From a virus, in IMG/VR virus record IMGVR_UViG_3300047323_000547, positions 1 through 39,685 of that record: DNA of 39,685 nt, one strand, 5' to 3'. The position numbers and the translations under genes were made by a program. The notes beneath the pieces were generated by a model. It was not told the DNA's origin, searched no databases, and saw only the letters and a list, made by a program, of their open reading frames with translations. Of this stretch, positions 13,446 to 21,628 are shown one piece after another (the first letter of the stretch is position 1; each line of letters starts with the position of its first letter).

Positions 13446-15222
13446 CGATCGCGTCACCGCCTTTGCTCATGCCGTACTGGCCGGCGAAATTGTCGCCGGT
13501 CCCAACGTTCGCAACGCCTCTAAACGTCATCTGCGTGACCTCGAACACGGACCGGCTCGCGGTTTGGTTTGGGACCTGGAAAAAGCCAATCGTGCGATCG
13601 GTTTTTTCGAAGATGTGCTTTGCCTCAACGGCGGTGATTACGAAGGCATGCCTTTCCTGCTCGCTCCCTGGCAGGCATTTGTGGTCGGAAGTTTGTTTGG
13701 CTGGATGACCGTTGACGGTTATCGCCGCTTCCGACTGGGCTACATCGAGACTGGCAAGGGCTCTGGTAAAAGCCCGCTGGTTGGAGGGATCGGCCTTTAC
13801 GGGTTGGTTGCCGACGGTGAACAGCGCGCTGAAATTTATGCGGCGGCCACCAAACGCGATCAGGCGATGATCTTGTTTCGCGATGCCGTGTCGATGGTGG
13901 ACATGTCGGAAAAACTTCGCTCCCGGCTCGTGCAGTCAGGGCGCGACGAGAAAGTCTGGAACCTGTTTTATCCGAACACCAATTCCTTCTTCAGGCCGAT
14001 CAGTGCCGACGAAGGCAAGTCCGGCCCACGGCCCCACATTGGGCTGCTCGATGAGGTGCACGAGCACAAAAGCGCGGCCACTGTGAACATGATGCGCGCC
14101 GGTACCAAGAACCGCCGCAAAGCCATGGTGGTGATGATCACCAACAGCGGTTCCGACAAGAAGACGGTCTGCGGTCAGTACCACGATCTGGGCGTGCGAA
14201 TCTGCGCGGCCATTGAAGATGACGACAGTTTCTTCGCCTTCATCTGCTCCCTGGATGAAGGTGATGACCCATTCAAGGACGAAGCCTGCTGGCCCAAGGT
14301 CAACCCTTCGCTGGACTACATCGCCGAAGGACAAAGCGATGGCATCCCCGGTCGTAAGTACTTGCGTGAGCAGGTCCAGTCGGCCCGAGGGTTGCCGGCT
14401 CAGGAGTCGGTGGTGCGCCGTCTCAACTTCTGCGAGTGGACGCAAGCCGATGCCCCCTGGATTTCTTGGGGTGTTTGGAAGCAGGCCGAAGAACGTGTGC
14501 CAATGCGGCTACTGCGCAACCGCCGATGCGTTGGCGGGCTTGATCTTGCCAGCACCACGGACTTGACCGCATTTGTCCTGATCTTCTGGCCCGCCCCACA
14601 CGATCCGCACTGGCGGCTACTGCCGTACTTCTGGATCCCGGACGACGACCTGCAAGGGCGCGAAGATCGCGACAAGGTGCCCTACGCCATGTGGGTTAAA
14701 GATGGTCACCTTGAAACGACGCCGGGCAGGGCCATCAGCAAGCTGCATGTGCTGCGGCGGCTGGTCACAATCTGTGCGTACTTCGACGTCGAGCGCATCG
14801 CCTATGACCGGTGGCGCATTGAAGACCTGTTGCAGCTGATGTCCGAATACGACATCTCGCTGCCGGAAATGGTGGGCTTCGGCCAAGGCTACAAGGACAT
14901 GGGGCCGGCGGTAGATGAGTTTGAGCGCCGCCTGCTGGGATTGGCTCCTGAGCAGGACGTAATCGATCTTGATCCCGCTGACTGGGAGGTCATCGAAAGC
15001 GAGACAGTTGAAACCCTGCGTCACGACGGCAACCCGGTAATGACCTGGTGCGCCGGCAACGCGGTGATCGTTTCCGATCCAGCCAATAACCGGAAGGCCG
15101 ACAAGGCCAAGGCGACAGGTCGGATCGACGGCATCGTCGCATCCATCATGGCCGTCGGAATCAGCAGCAAGGCTGCGGGGCCGAGTGGCAAATCCATCTA
15201 CGACGAAGGGGCGGGTATATGA
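13408..15222 (+). CDS. Terminase large subunit (HK97-like)
   Basis: The protein of 604 residues, starting at the ATG at 13408 (MSNETPQTNTS; a GTG five codons earlier is possible), packages DNA into proheads. Its ATPase domain carries Walker A GKGSGKS (about 116-122) and Walker B IGLLDEVHEH near residue 215; the nuclease domain has GGLDLASTTDLTAF (near 380) and YDRWRIEDLL (near 465). It fits the Terminase_1 family, which cuts at cos together with HNH proteins. The stop overlaps the next gene by ATGA. Confidence 0.95.
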   Translation: MSNETPQTNTSVDDRVTAFAHAVLAGEIVAGPNVRNASKRHLRDLEHGPARGLVWDLEKANRAIGFFEDVLCLNGGDYEGMPFLLAPWQAFVVGSLFGWMTVDGYRRFRLGYIETGKGSGKSPLVGGIGLYGLVADGEQRAEIYAAATKRDQAMILFRDAVSMVDMSEKLRSRLVQSGRDEKVWNLFYPNTNSFFRPISADEGKSGPRPHIGLLDEVHEHKSAATVNMMRAGTKNRRKAMVVMITNSGSDKKTVCGQYHDLGVRICAAIEDDDSFFAFICSLDEGDDPFKDEACWPKVNPSLDYIAEGQSDGIPGRKYLREQVQSARGLPAQESVVRRLNFCEWTQADAPWISWGVWKQAEERVPMRLLRNRRCVGGLDLASTTDLTAFVLIFWPAPHDPHWRLLPYFWIPDDDLQGREDRDKVPYAMWVKDGHLETTPGRAISKLHVLRRLVTICAYFDVERIAYDRWRIEDLLQLMSEYDISLPEMVGFGQGYKDMGPAVDEFERRLLGLAPEQDVIDLDPADWEVIESETVETLRHDGNPVMTWCAGNAVIVSDPANNRKADKAKATGRIDGIVASIMAVGISSKAAGPSGKSIYDEGAGI

Positions 15223-15404
15223 AATTGGTCATCCTTTCATGGCTGGCCGGTCTGCTGGGCTTCGGTCTGCTGGTGTACGGCGTAGCAATGATCAGCATGC
15301 CGGCTGCCTGCATCGTCGCAGGTCTCGGCTTGATGGCCTGGTCATTCCTTGCCGATCGCGCATCCGCTGCACTGAAAGCCAAAACCAAACCCCAAGGAGG
15401 TTGA
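15219..15404 (+). CDS. Small two-segment membrane protein between terminase and portal
   Basis: The 61-residue product (MKLVILSWLAGLLGFGLLVY) has two hydrophobic helices (about 3-23 and 27-45) and a basic tail. Its start overlaps the terminase stop. Small membrane proteins at this position occur in other HK97-like prophages; the function is unknown. Confidence 0.65.
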   Translation: MKLVILSWLAGLLGFGLLVYGVAMISMPAACIVAGLGLMAWSFLADRASAALKAKTKPQGG

Positions 15405-15406
15405 GC

Positions 15407-16678
15407 ATGTTCTTTTCAAGCGTGCTCGGTGAGGGGCGCGGAAATCTGACAGAAACGGGCGGCGGCTTTTGGCGTGGGCTTCTTGGTGGTGGCCGCAACA
15501 GCTCGGGCGTGAAGGTCACGCCCGAGTCGGCGCTTGGCCTGCCGATCCTACAAAACTGCGTCACGCTGTTGGCCGAGACAATGGGGCAACTGCCTTGCGA
15601 GATGTACCGCCGGCTGGATAAAGGTCAGCGTGAAGCCGCCATCAATCACCCAGCGTATGACGTCCTTCGGTACCAGCCGAACGGATTTCAGACGCCGTAT
15701 GAATACCGGGAGTGCACGCAAGGTGCCGCCGGCTTGCGGGGTAACGCTTACAGCTTCATTGATCGTCGGGACGATGGAAACGTCACCGCGCTCTGGCCAT
15801 TGTGCAACGACAAGGTACAGGTGCTGAAGGGCGGCGACATGCTGCCGTATTACCGGATCAGCGGGGGTGAAGCTCTGCCGATGCGCATGATTCACCACGT
15901 GCGGTGGTTCAGCACCAACCATTACGTGGGGCTGTCGCCGATCGAGGTCCATGCCGAATCGCTGGGTTTGGCTCAGGCGGTGCGGCAATACACGGGCAAA
16001 AGCTTCGCCAACGGGGTGACTGTTTCAGGTGTGATCGAGCGTCCGCGAGAAGCCCCGGCGATCAAGGATCAAGGCAGCATCGACAAGATCGTCGATCAGT
16101 GGGGGCAGAAGTTTGGCGGCATGGACAACGCCAAGAAGGTTGCGCTGTTGCAAGAGGGCATGACCTTCAAACCTGTCTCCATGAATAACGTTGATGCCGA
16201 GGTGCTGGGCATCCTCAAAACCACCGGTACCGACATCGCCCGGATTTACAAGATCCCGTTACCCATGGTCAACGACCTGGAGAAGTCGAACTACAACACC
16301 CTTGAGCAGTTGATGATTCAGTTCGTGGTGTTCGCCCTATTACCTTGGGTCAAGCGTCATGAGCAGTCGATGATGCGCGACTTTCTGTTGCCCGCTGACA
16401 GGCGCGAGTACTTCATCGAATTCAACCTGTCCGGCCTGTTGCGTGGCGATCAGAAGAGTCGTTATGAGGCCTACGCCATTGGGCGCCAGTGGGGCTGGCT
16501 CAGCGTCAATGACATCCGCCGGCTGGAGAACATGCCGCCGGTTCCTGGCGGTGATATCTACCTGCAACCGCTGAACATGGTGGACGCAGGCAAGGGCGCC
16601 CCTGACTTGACCAACCCCAACGTGCGAGCGCAGCTCGAACTGCAGCACGCTGAAATAGAGAGGATTCTGGCGCAATGA
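15407..16678 (+). CDS. Portal protein (HK97 family)
   Basis: Translation starts at 15407 (MFFSSVLGEGRGN) behind an AAGGAGG site; the frame is open further upstream without a good start. The 423-residue protein matches HK97-type portals: TPESALGLPILQNCVTLLAE, KGDMLPYYR-type strands, a GLSPIEVHAESLGLAQAVRQY helix, and the FNLSGLLRGDQKSRYEAY plus NDIRRLENMPPV wing and crown segments. It forms the dodecameric DNA gate and nucleates the capsid. The protease gene overlaps its stop. Confidence 0.94.
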   Translation: MFFSSVLGEGRGNLTETGGGFWRGLLGGGRNSSGVKVTPESALGLPILQNCVTLLAETMGQLPCEMYRRLDKGQREAAINHPAYDVLRYQPNGFQTPYEYRECTQGAAGLRGNAYSFIDRRDDGNVTALWPLCNDKVQVLKGGDMLPYYRISGGEALPMRMIHHVRWFSTNHYVGLSPIEVHAESLGLAQAVRQYTGKSFANGVTVSGVIERPREAPAIKDQGSIDKIVDQWGQKFGGMDNAKKVALLQEGMTFKPVSMNNVDAEVLGILKTTGTDIARIYKIPLPMVNDLEKSNYNTLEQLMIQFVVFALLPWVKRHEQSMMRDFLLPADRREYFIEFNLSGLLRGDQKSRYEAYAIGRQWGWLSVNDIRRLENMPPVPGGDIYLQPLNMVDAGKGAPDLTNPNVRAQLELQHAEIERILAQ

Positions 16679-17619
16679 AAAATTACCTGCGAGCCTCCAG
16701 CCTGCTGTTCAATCAGCCGCTGCTGGTGACGCCTGACATGTTGGACCTCGGCGTTCGCTGGGCCAACCAGGCAATGAGCTTGAACATCGTCAACATCGGT
16801 GCTCAGGGAGTTACCAGCTTGTGGTCGGATGACGGCATGGACCGAATCGCTCAGCGTGAAGAAGAGCGTCGGACGGCAATCGCGCGAACCGGGATCGAGG
16901 TGATTCCGGTCAGCGGTGTGTTGGTCAGTCGTGGCAGCCACGTCAGCATGTGCGAGACGATGACCAGCTATGAAACGCTGCGGGCTCAGATTCGCAACGC
17001 TGTTGCGGATCCGATGGTCGAGCGCATCGTGTTGGACATCGACAGCCCCGGCGGTTCTGCCGTCGGCGCGTTCGAGCTGGCTGCTGACATTCGCGTCATG
17101 GCCCATCAGAAACCCATCACCGGCATCGTCAACTTCATGGCCTACAGTGGCGGCTACTTGATCGGTGCCGCCTGTAGCGAACTGGTGGTGAGCCAGACCA
17201 GTGGTGTCGGATCGATCGGTGTCATCGCTAGCCACATGGATCGTTCCAAGATGGAAGAGGGCATGGGCGTCAAGGTGACCACCGTATTTGCTGGCGCTCA
17301 CAAAAATGACCTCAGCCCTCACGAACCGTTGAGCGACCAGTCGCTCAAGTACCTCAACGATGTTGTGCAGGAGAGCTATCAGCTCTTCGTCAATGCGATT
17401 GCCGACTACCGCGGGCTCTCGGTACAGCAGGTCATAGCCACTGAGGCGGGCCTGTATCGAGGGCAGGCCGGTATCGCAGCGGGCCTCGCCGATCGCATGC
17501 AGAGCCCGCAACAAGCCGTTGATGATTTATCTAACTCGGTTGCATTGAGCCGAGCCAACCGTCAGCAAGGCCGCCTTACGGTCCGTGCAGCTGCACTGAA
17601 TTTTCAAACCCAGATCTGA
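16675..17619 (+). CDS. S49-family prohead protease (SppA/ClpP fold)
   Basis: The 314-residue protein shows the ClpP-SppA crotonase-like fold: GIEVIPVSGVLV (about 73-84), IDSPGGSAVGA (oxyanion turn, about 122-132), the nucleophile S158 in FMAYSGGYLIG, and SGVGSIGVIASHMDRSK with a candidate base lysine (about 192-200). In HK97-like phages using S49 proteases this enzyme matures the capsid and may help scaffolding. It sits between portal and capsid genes, and a terminator follows at 17641-17664. Confidence 0.92.
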   Translation: MKNYLRASSLLFNQPLLVTPDMLDLGVRWANQAMSLNIVNIGAQGVTSLWSDDGMDRIAQREEERRTAIARTGIEVIPVSGVLVSRGSHVSMCETMTSYETLRAQIRNAVADPMVERIVLDIDSPGGSAVGAFELAADIRVMAHQKPITGIVNFMAYSGGYLIGAACSELVVSQTSGVGSIGVIASHMDRSKMEEGMGVKVTTVFAGAHKNDLSPHEPLSDQSLKYLNDVVQESYQLFVNAIADYRGLSVQQVIATEAGLYRGQAGIAAGLADRMQSPQQAVDDLSNSVALSRANRQQGRLTVRAAALNFQTQI

Positions 17620-17640
17620 CCGCGTTCGCGGCAGTCGTCA

Positions 17641-17664
17641 AAGCCCGCCTTGTGCGGGTTTTTT
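17641..17664 (+). terminator. Terminator-like hairpin before the capsid gene
   Basis: CCCGC/GCGGG stem (17644-17658) followed by six T residues. Read-through or antitermination must occur for capsid expression, unless a promoter lies close by. Confidence 0.75.
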
Positions 17665-17680
17665 ATGCCCAGGAGGCACC

Positions 17681-19000
17681 ATGTCCCTTGTACTTCAATT
17701 GCGTAGCGAACGCGCCAGGATCAACGACACGCTCCAGGCGTTGGCTAAACGCGAGGCCGGCGGCGAAGCGCTGTCGGCTGAGCAACTGACTCAATTCACT
17801 AGCCTGGAAGCCGAGTTCAATGCGCTGACTGACAAGATCAGTCGGGCGGAAAAGGCTGAGCGAATGGCGGCTGCCAATGCGGTACCAGTCAATGAGTCGG
17901 CGCAAGGCCGAACTGGCCCGCCACCAGGTTACATTTCCGGATCGGGTCCGGCGGATGCGCCAGGAGTGCGAATGGCTCAGATGGTCCGTTTGCTGGCTGC
18001 TGCGGGAGGCAATCAGCATCAGGCTGCGCAAATGGCGGAACAAGGTGGTTTTTCCACTGATGTTGCCATGGCATTGAGCACGGTGACCCCGGGTGCCGGC
18101 GGTGTGTTGGTTCCTCAAAACTTTGCTACCGAGATTATCGAGGCTCTGCGCCCGATGTCGGTAGTGCGCAAGATGGGTGCTCGCAGTCTGCCATTGAACA
18201 ACGGCAATCTGACTCAGCCTCGCATTACCGGCAACACCATCGTTACCTACATCGGTACCGAAACCGACATCCCGCTCACTGGTATGACGTTCGCGGATAC
18301 GAAACTGTCGGCGAAAAAAGCCGCTGCGATCGTGCCCATCTCCAATGACCTGATTGCAAACGCTGGCATCAGCCCGCGAATCGATGACATCGTCGTAGCC
18401 GACCTGGCAGTGTCGATGGGGCTTTCGGAAGACCTGCACTTCATTCGTGCCGACGGTAGCGGCACGCTTCCCAAGGGCATGCGTTATTGGGCGCAGGCGT
18501 TCAACGTGTTGCCAGCTCCCGACACTGCGGGCATCACCCTGGAACAAATCGACCTGTTCTGCGGCGGCATGATGCTTCGCATCGAAACCGCCAACGTGAT
18601 GATGAAGGACTGCGGTTGGTTGATGCATCCGCGTGTCTTCCGCTGGTTGCAATCGTTGCGTGATGGCAATGGCAACAAGGCTTATCCGGAAATTGAACAA
18701 GGTCTGTTCAAGGGCTACCCGGTTGGTCTGAGCAACCAGATCCCGGTGAACCTCGGCGCCGGTGGCAATGAAACTGAATTCTATTTCGTCAACTTCGCCG
18801 ACATGATGATCGGCGAAGACATGGACCTGACGATCTCGTTCAGTAGCGAGGCTGCTTACAAGGACTCTGAAGGCAACATGGTCAGCGCCTTCCAGCGCGA
18901 CCAGACACTGGTCAAGGTGATCGCCAAACACGACTTCGGTCCACGCCACGTAGAGTGCATCGTCGTCGCCGTCGCCGTGAAGTGGGGCGCTGGCATGTAA
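17681..19000 (+). CDS. Major capsid protein, HK97 fold
   Basis: The 439-residue protein begins MSLVLQLRSERARINDTLQ with a coiled-coil delta-domain (about 1-70) normally removed by the prohead protease. The HK97-fold body starts near residue 130 (GAGGVLVPQNFATEIIEALR) and includes KKAAAIVPISNDLIAN, the E-loop/spine region and a C-terminal FQRDQTLVKVIAKHDFGPRH segment. A strong AGGAGG ribosome-binding site precedes the ATG. High output is expected. Confidence 0.95.
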   Translation: MSLVLQLRSERARINDTLQALAKREAGGEALSAEQLTQFTSLEAEFNALTDKISRAEKAERMAAANAVPVNESAQGRTGPPPGYISGSGPADAPGVRMAQMVRLLAAAGGNQHQAAQMAEQGGFSTDVAMALSTVTPGAGGVLVPQNFATEIIEALRPMSVVRKMGARSLPLNNGNLTQPRITGNTIVTYIGTETDIPLTGMTFADTKLSAKKAAAIVPISNDLIANAGISPRIDDIVVADLAVSMGLSEDLHFIRADGSGTLPKGMRYWAQAFNVLPAPDTAGITLEQIDLFCGGMMLRIETANVMMKDCGWLMHPRVFRWLQSLRDGNGNKAYPEIEQGLFKGYPVGLSNQIPVNLGAGGNETEFYFVNFADMMIGEDMDLTISFSSEAAYKDSEGNMVSAFQRDQTLVKVIAKHDFGPRHVECIVVAVAVKWGAGM

Positions 19001-19007
19001 TCCTTTT

Positions 19008-19028
19008 GCCCCGCTTCGGCGGGGCTTT
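19008..19028 (+). terminator. Terminator hairpin after the capsid gene
   Basis: GCCCCGC, TTCG, GCGGGGC and a short T run; probably limits transcription of downstream genes relative to the capsid. Confidence 0.75.
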
Positions 19029-19048
19029 GCATATCTGAGGTCGAAGCG

Positions 19049-19336
19049 ATGAGCAATAAAGTTGTGGTGCGTTTTCTGAAAGCCTGGCGTGGTTACTCGG
19101 CAGACGAGTTGGCTGGGTTTGACGAAGAGGTCGTTGAAGGCCTGAAATCCAAGGGCTTTGCTGAAGTCTACGAAAAGCCAAAAGCCGGTAAGACTGCAGC
19201 GGCGAAAACCAGTAGTGCAAAAAATGCTGGTGAAGCGGGCGCGGCAAGCTCGCCCGCTGAGACGCCAGGCGCAACGTCAAATGGTGCTGATGGCGGCGAA
19301 GGTAATACGAGTGCCGATGACGACGCGAAGCCATAA
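19049..19336 (+). CDS. Small head-region protein with Ala/Gly/Ser-rich tail (95 aa)
   Basis: The first 45 residues (MSNKVVVRFLKAWRGYSADE...) resemble a small strand-helix domain with GFAEVYE at its end, often seen in short proteins encoded after HK97-type capsids. The rest is a low-complexity acidic and Ala-rich tail (AGEAGAASSPAETPGATS). It may decorate or stabilise the head, but this is inferred from position alone. Confidence 0.65.
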   Translation: MSNKVVVRFLKAWRGYSADELAGFDEEVVEGLKSKGFAEVYEKPKAGKTAAAKTSSAKNAGEAGAASSPAETPGATSNGADGGEGNTSADDDAKP

Positions 19337-19339
19337 GCC

Positions 19340-19891
19340 ATGGCCCGTCGTATCGAGTACTTCGGCGACCCGGTCCTGACACTGGAACAGGTGGCTTTCC
19401 AGTGTCGGGTTGAGCCGGAAGACATGGAGCCGGCGCTGATTGAGCAGATCATCATTCCCGGTGTTACCACCCAGTGCGAGTCGAAAACAGGTGCTTCGAT
19501 TCGTGGTGCCGTTTACGAAGAAGAGTGGCCAGCCGATTGGCCAAGCGGGCATGCCTTGGATATTGGGCAGGCATTCGAGATCGTCTCGATCATGTCACAG
19601 CAGCCCGATGGCACTTGGGCGGCGCAGGCTGCGCCGTTCGAGTTACGGCAGGGACAGCGGGAAAGCGTTCTGTTCTTTCCCGGTACTCGTCCTGCTGGCC
19701 CGTTGCGGATTCGCTACAAAGCAAAGCTCAACCTTGACCTGAATCCGGGCGTCCGTAACTGGTTGTTGATGGCGGCAGCGACGATCTATCGCCATCCGGA
19801 AATGTTCTTGGTGGGACAGACGCTGGCTGAGCTGCCGTCGGCATTTCTGGATCACCTGGTAGCAGATATCACCGTACCGCCGAGGTTTTAA
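19340..19891 (+). CDS. Head-tail connector (gp6/phiE125 gp8-like)
   Basis: The 183-residue protein (MARRIEYFGDPVLTLEQVAF) has the plan of phage head completion adaptors: VEPEDMEPALIEQIIIPGVT helix with CESKTGASI, a beta domain (FEIVSIMSQQPDGTWAAQ), and a C-terminal WLLMAAATIYRHPEMFL helix. Such proteins form a ring below the portal. The position, two genes after capsid and directly before the joining protein, supports the call. Confidence 0.85.
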   Translation: MARRIEYFGDPVLTLEQVAFQCRVEPEDMEPALIEQIIIPGVTTQCESKTGASIRGAVYEEEWPADWPSGHALDIGQAFEIVSIMSQQPDGTWAAQAAPFELRQGQRESVLFFPGTRPAGPLRIRYKAKLNLDLNPGVRNWLLMAAATIYRHPEMFLVGQTLAELPSAFLDHLVADITVPPRF

Positions 19892-19893
19892 CT

Positions 19894-20256
19894 ATGGCCA
19901 TGCGCGAACCGAGTGCGGGGGAGTTGAATCGACGTATCACCCTCAGGTTGAGAACCGACATCCCGGCGCTGGATCAGGGGCTTGACTCGTTGTTCACCGA
20001 TCAGAAAAGACGATGGGCAAAGATTGAGCCGGTCGGTACCGCTGTTTACGCGAACGGTGTCCAGACCGATGTGAAGATCACCCATCGGGTGACCTTCTAC
20101 TATCTGAAGGGCATGAGCGAGTCGCACGAAGTTGTACACGGTGCCACGATTTATCGAGTGCGCAGGGTCGCGGACATGAACGGCAATCGTCGGTTTACCC
20201 TGCTTGAGGTTGAAGAGTTAGGGCCGGAGCAAGCCGGGGGAGGGATCTATGGCTAA
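19894..20256 (+). CDS. Head-tail joining/adaptor protein
   Basis: The 120-residue protein matches the phage head-tail joining family: AGELNRRITLRL at residues 7-18, RWAKIEPVGTAVYANGVQ, THRVTFYY and GATIYRVRRVADMNGNRRF. It likely forms the stopper ring closing the head. It overlaps the next gene by 8 bp. Confidence 0.88.
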   Translation: MAMREPSAGELNRRITLRLRTDIPALDQGLDSLFTDQKRRWAKIEPVGTAVYANGVQTDVKITHRVTFYYLKGMSESHEVVHGATIYRVRRVADMNGNRRFTLLEVEELGPEQAGGGIYG

Positions 20257-20770
20257 CTCAGCTTCCGTTGACGGTTACTTGCATTTCGAGGGCTACGACA
20301 ACCTGCCGCGAGATATCTTCGACAAGAAGAAAATTCGTGCAGGCATGCGCAAAGCCGGGCGGCTGGTAATGCAAAAGGCCCAGATGAATCTGGCGCTTGC
20401 ACGTGGTGAAGAGGGCTACCCGGTCAATCGCACCGGGGCGACCTTGGAGTCGATCTCTTTCAAGGTGTCGCGATCGGGCTTCCTGGTCAAGGTAGCCCCG
20501 CGCAAGACCAGTGCCATGCCGGAGTTCTATCCAGCCTACTTGCACTACGGTGTGAAGAAAGGCCGTCGCCCTGGGAAGCTGGCACCCGGTAAGGGCAAGG
20601 GGCGGAAGAATCGTCGCGCCGCTGGTGCCCGCGCTCGACTCGTTGCTGAACGGGCTGCCGGTGAGTGGCGTATCACGCCCCGTGACAACTACATGGCCGA
20701 TGCATTGCAGGACTCCAAAGCAGACGTTCAAGCCATTCTCTCTGCGGCGTTCGCCGCGGCTCTGAGCTGA
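20249..20770 (+). CDS. HK97 gp10-like tail-joining protein
   Basis: The 173-residue, very basic protein carries the HK97-gp10 pattern: an IRAGMRKAGRLVMQKAQMNL helix, TGATLESISFKVSRSG, a HYGVKKG turn, and a C-terminal ITPRDNYMADALQDSKADV helix. A lysine/arginine-rich insertion (KGKGRKNRRAAGARAR, about 110-130) is longer than in many relatives. It functions at the head-tail joint. Confidence 0.83.
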   Translation: MANSASVDGYLHFEGYDNLPRDIFDKKKIRAGMRKAGRLVMQKAQMNLALARGEEGYPVNRTGATLESISFKVSRSGFLVKVAPRKTSAMPEFYPAYLHYGVKKGRRPGKLAPGKGKGRKNRRAAGARARLVAERAAGEWRITPRDNYMADALQDSKADVQAILSAAFAAALS

Positions 20771-20813
20771 CCTCCGCCAGCAGCTGCTGGCGCTTCTATC
20801 CCTGGAACAAACG

Positions 20814-21422
20814 ATGAAAATCAGTCTGATCGTCGCGCACCTGCGTGCGTACTGTCCTGCCTTTTCCGGCCGTGTGTCTGCTGGTATCGATTGGGACGCA
20901 GTGGCCAATAGCGCAAAGCTGAGCCATCCGTCGGCATACGTGATCGCCGCCGGTGATGACGCTGCCGGAAACGACCTACAGAACGGAGTCCGCCAAGACA
21001 TCACCGATTTGTTTGACGTGATCCTGGTGCTCGACAGCACCGATGAGCGAGGCCAAGAAGCGGCCGATCTGCTGCACGATCTGCGCGCTGGCTTATGGAA
21101 AGCCTTGGTGGGCTGGAAGCCTGGCACCGAGTACGACCCGATCGAATACGGCGGTGGCAGCTTGGTCTTTATCAACCGAGCTCGGGTTGTTTACCGCTTT
21201 AGCTTTGAAACCGCGTTCCAGTTGGGCCGAAACCGGGCGTCCGATCCTGCCGAAACTTGGGAGGAGTTCCAGCTTGATGGCCTGCCTGCATTGGAGGGAG
21301 TTGATTTCAACGTCGACTTCATTGATCCCACTGACCCCAACCTTAAAACACCTGGTCCGGATGGACGGATCGAGGTGCGATTTTCTGCAGAACTTCCCCA
21401 ATCGCAAGAGGATGCCCCATGA
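20814..21422 (+). CDS. Tail terminator protein (gp37-like)
   Basis: The 202-residue protein starts MKISLIVAHLRAYCPAFSGR and follows the plan of tail terminator proteins: N-terminal helix, AYVIAAGDDAAGNDLQNGVRQ, a strand-helix TDLFDVILVLDST...LLHDLRAGLWKALVGW and a strand with RVVYRFSFETAF. Such proteins cap the tube and sheath and join the tail to the head. It overlaps the next start (ATGA). Confidence 0.82.
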   Translation: MKISLIVAHLRAYCPAFSGRVSAGIDWDAVANSAKLSHPSAYVIAAGDDAAGNDLQNGVRQDITDLFDVILVLDSTDERGQEAADLLHDLRAGLWKALVGWKPGTEYDPIEYGGGSLVFINRARVVYRFSFETAFQLGRNRASDPAETWEEFQLDGLPALEGVDFNVDFIDPTDPNLKTPGPDGRIEVRFSAELPQSQEDAP

Positions 21423-21628
21423 CCCGCATGACTGTGTACCCGGCCGCGGGCCGGGTGGTGCCCGACCCTGAAGCCGGCGACGACCTACCCGCGGAGGGAC
21501 GTGAAGTCCCGCGAGACGCGTACTGGCTGCGCCGCCTGCGTGACCGGGACGTCACCCTCGACGCGCCCAAGCCAGCCAAGGCCACCACTAAAAACCCGGC
21601 TCCGGCCACCTCTGGGAGCGCTGAATAA
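21419..21628 (+). CDS. DUF2635 protein (Mu gp38-like)
   Basis: The 69-residue product contains the DUF2635 signature: VYPAAGRVVPDPE, DDLPAEGREVPRDAYWLRRL and RDVTLD. In Mu and relatives this small gene lies directly before the sheath gene. The precise role is unknown. It overlaps the terminator-protein stop upstream and the sheath start downstream, so the three are coupled. Confidence 0.88.
   Translation: MTRMTVYPAAGRVVPDPEAGDDLPAEGREVPRDAYWLRRLRDRDVTLDAPKPAKATTKNPAPATSGSAE

Noticed and set aside
16558-17514. 318-codon minus-strand frame across the S49 protease gene
   Set aside because: It is a shadow of the protease, whose active-site motifs are intact on the other strand.
17663-18949. 428-codon minus-strand frame across the capsid gene
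   Set aside because: It mirrors the capsid gene, is rich in His, Arg and Gln as expected from a shadow, and has no known fold.
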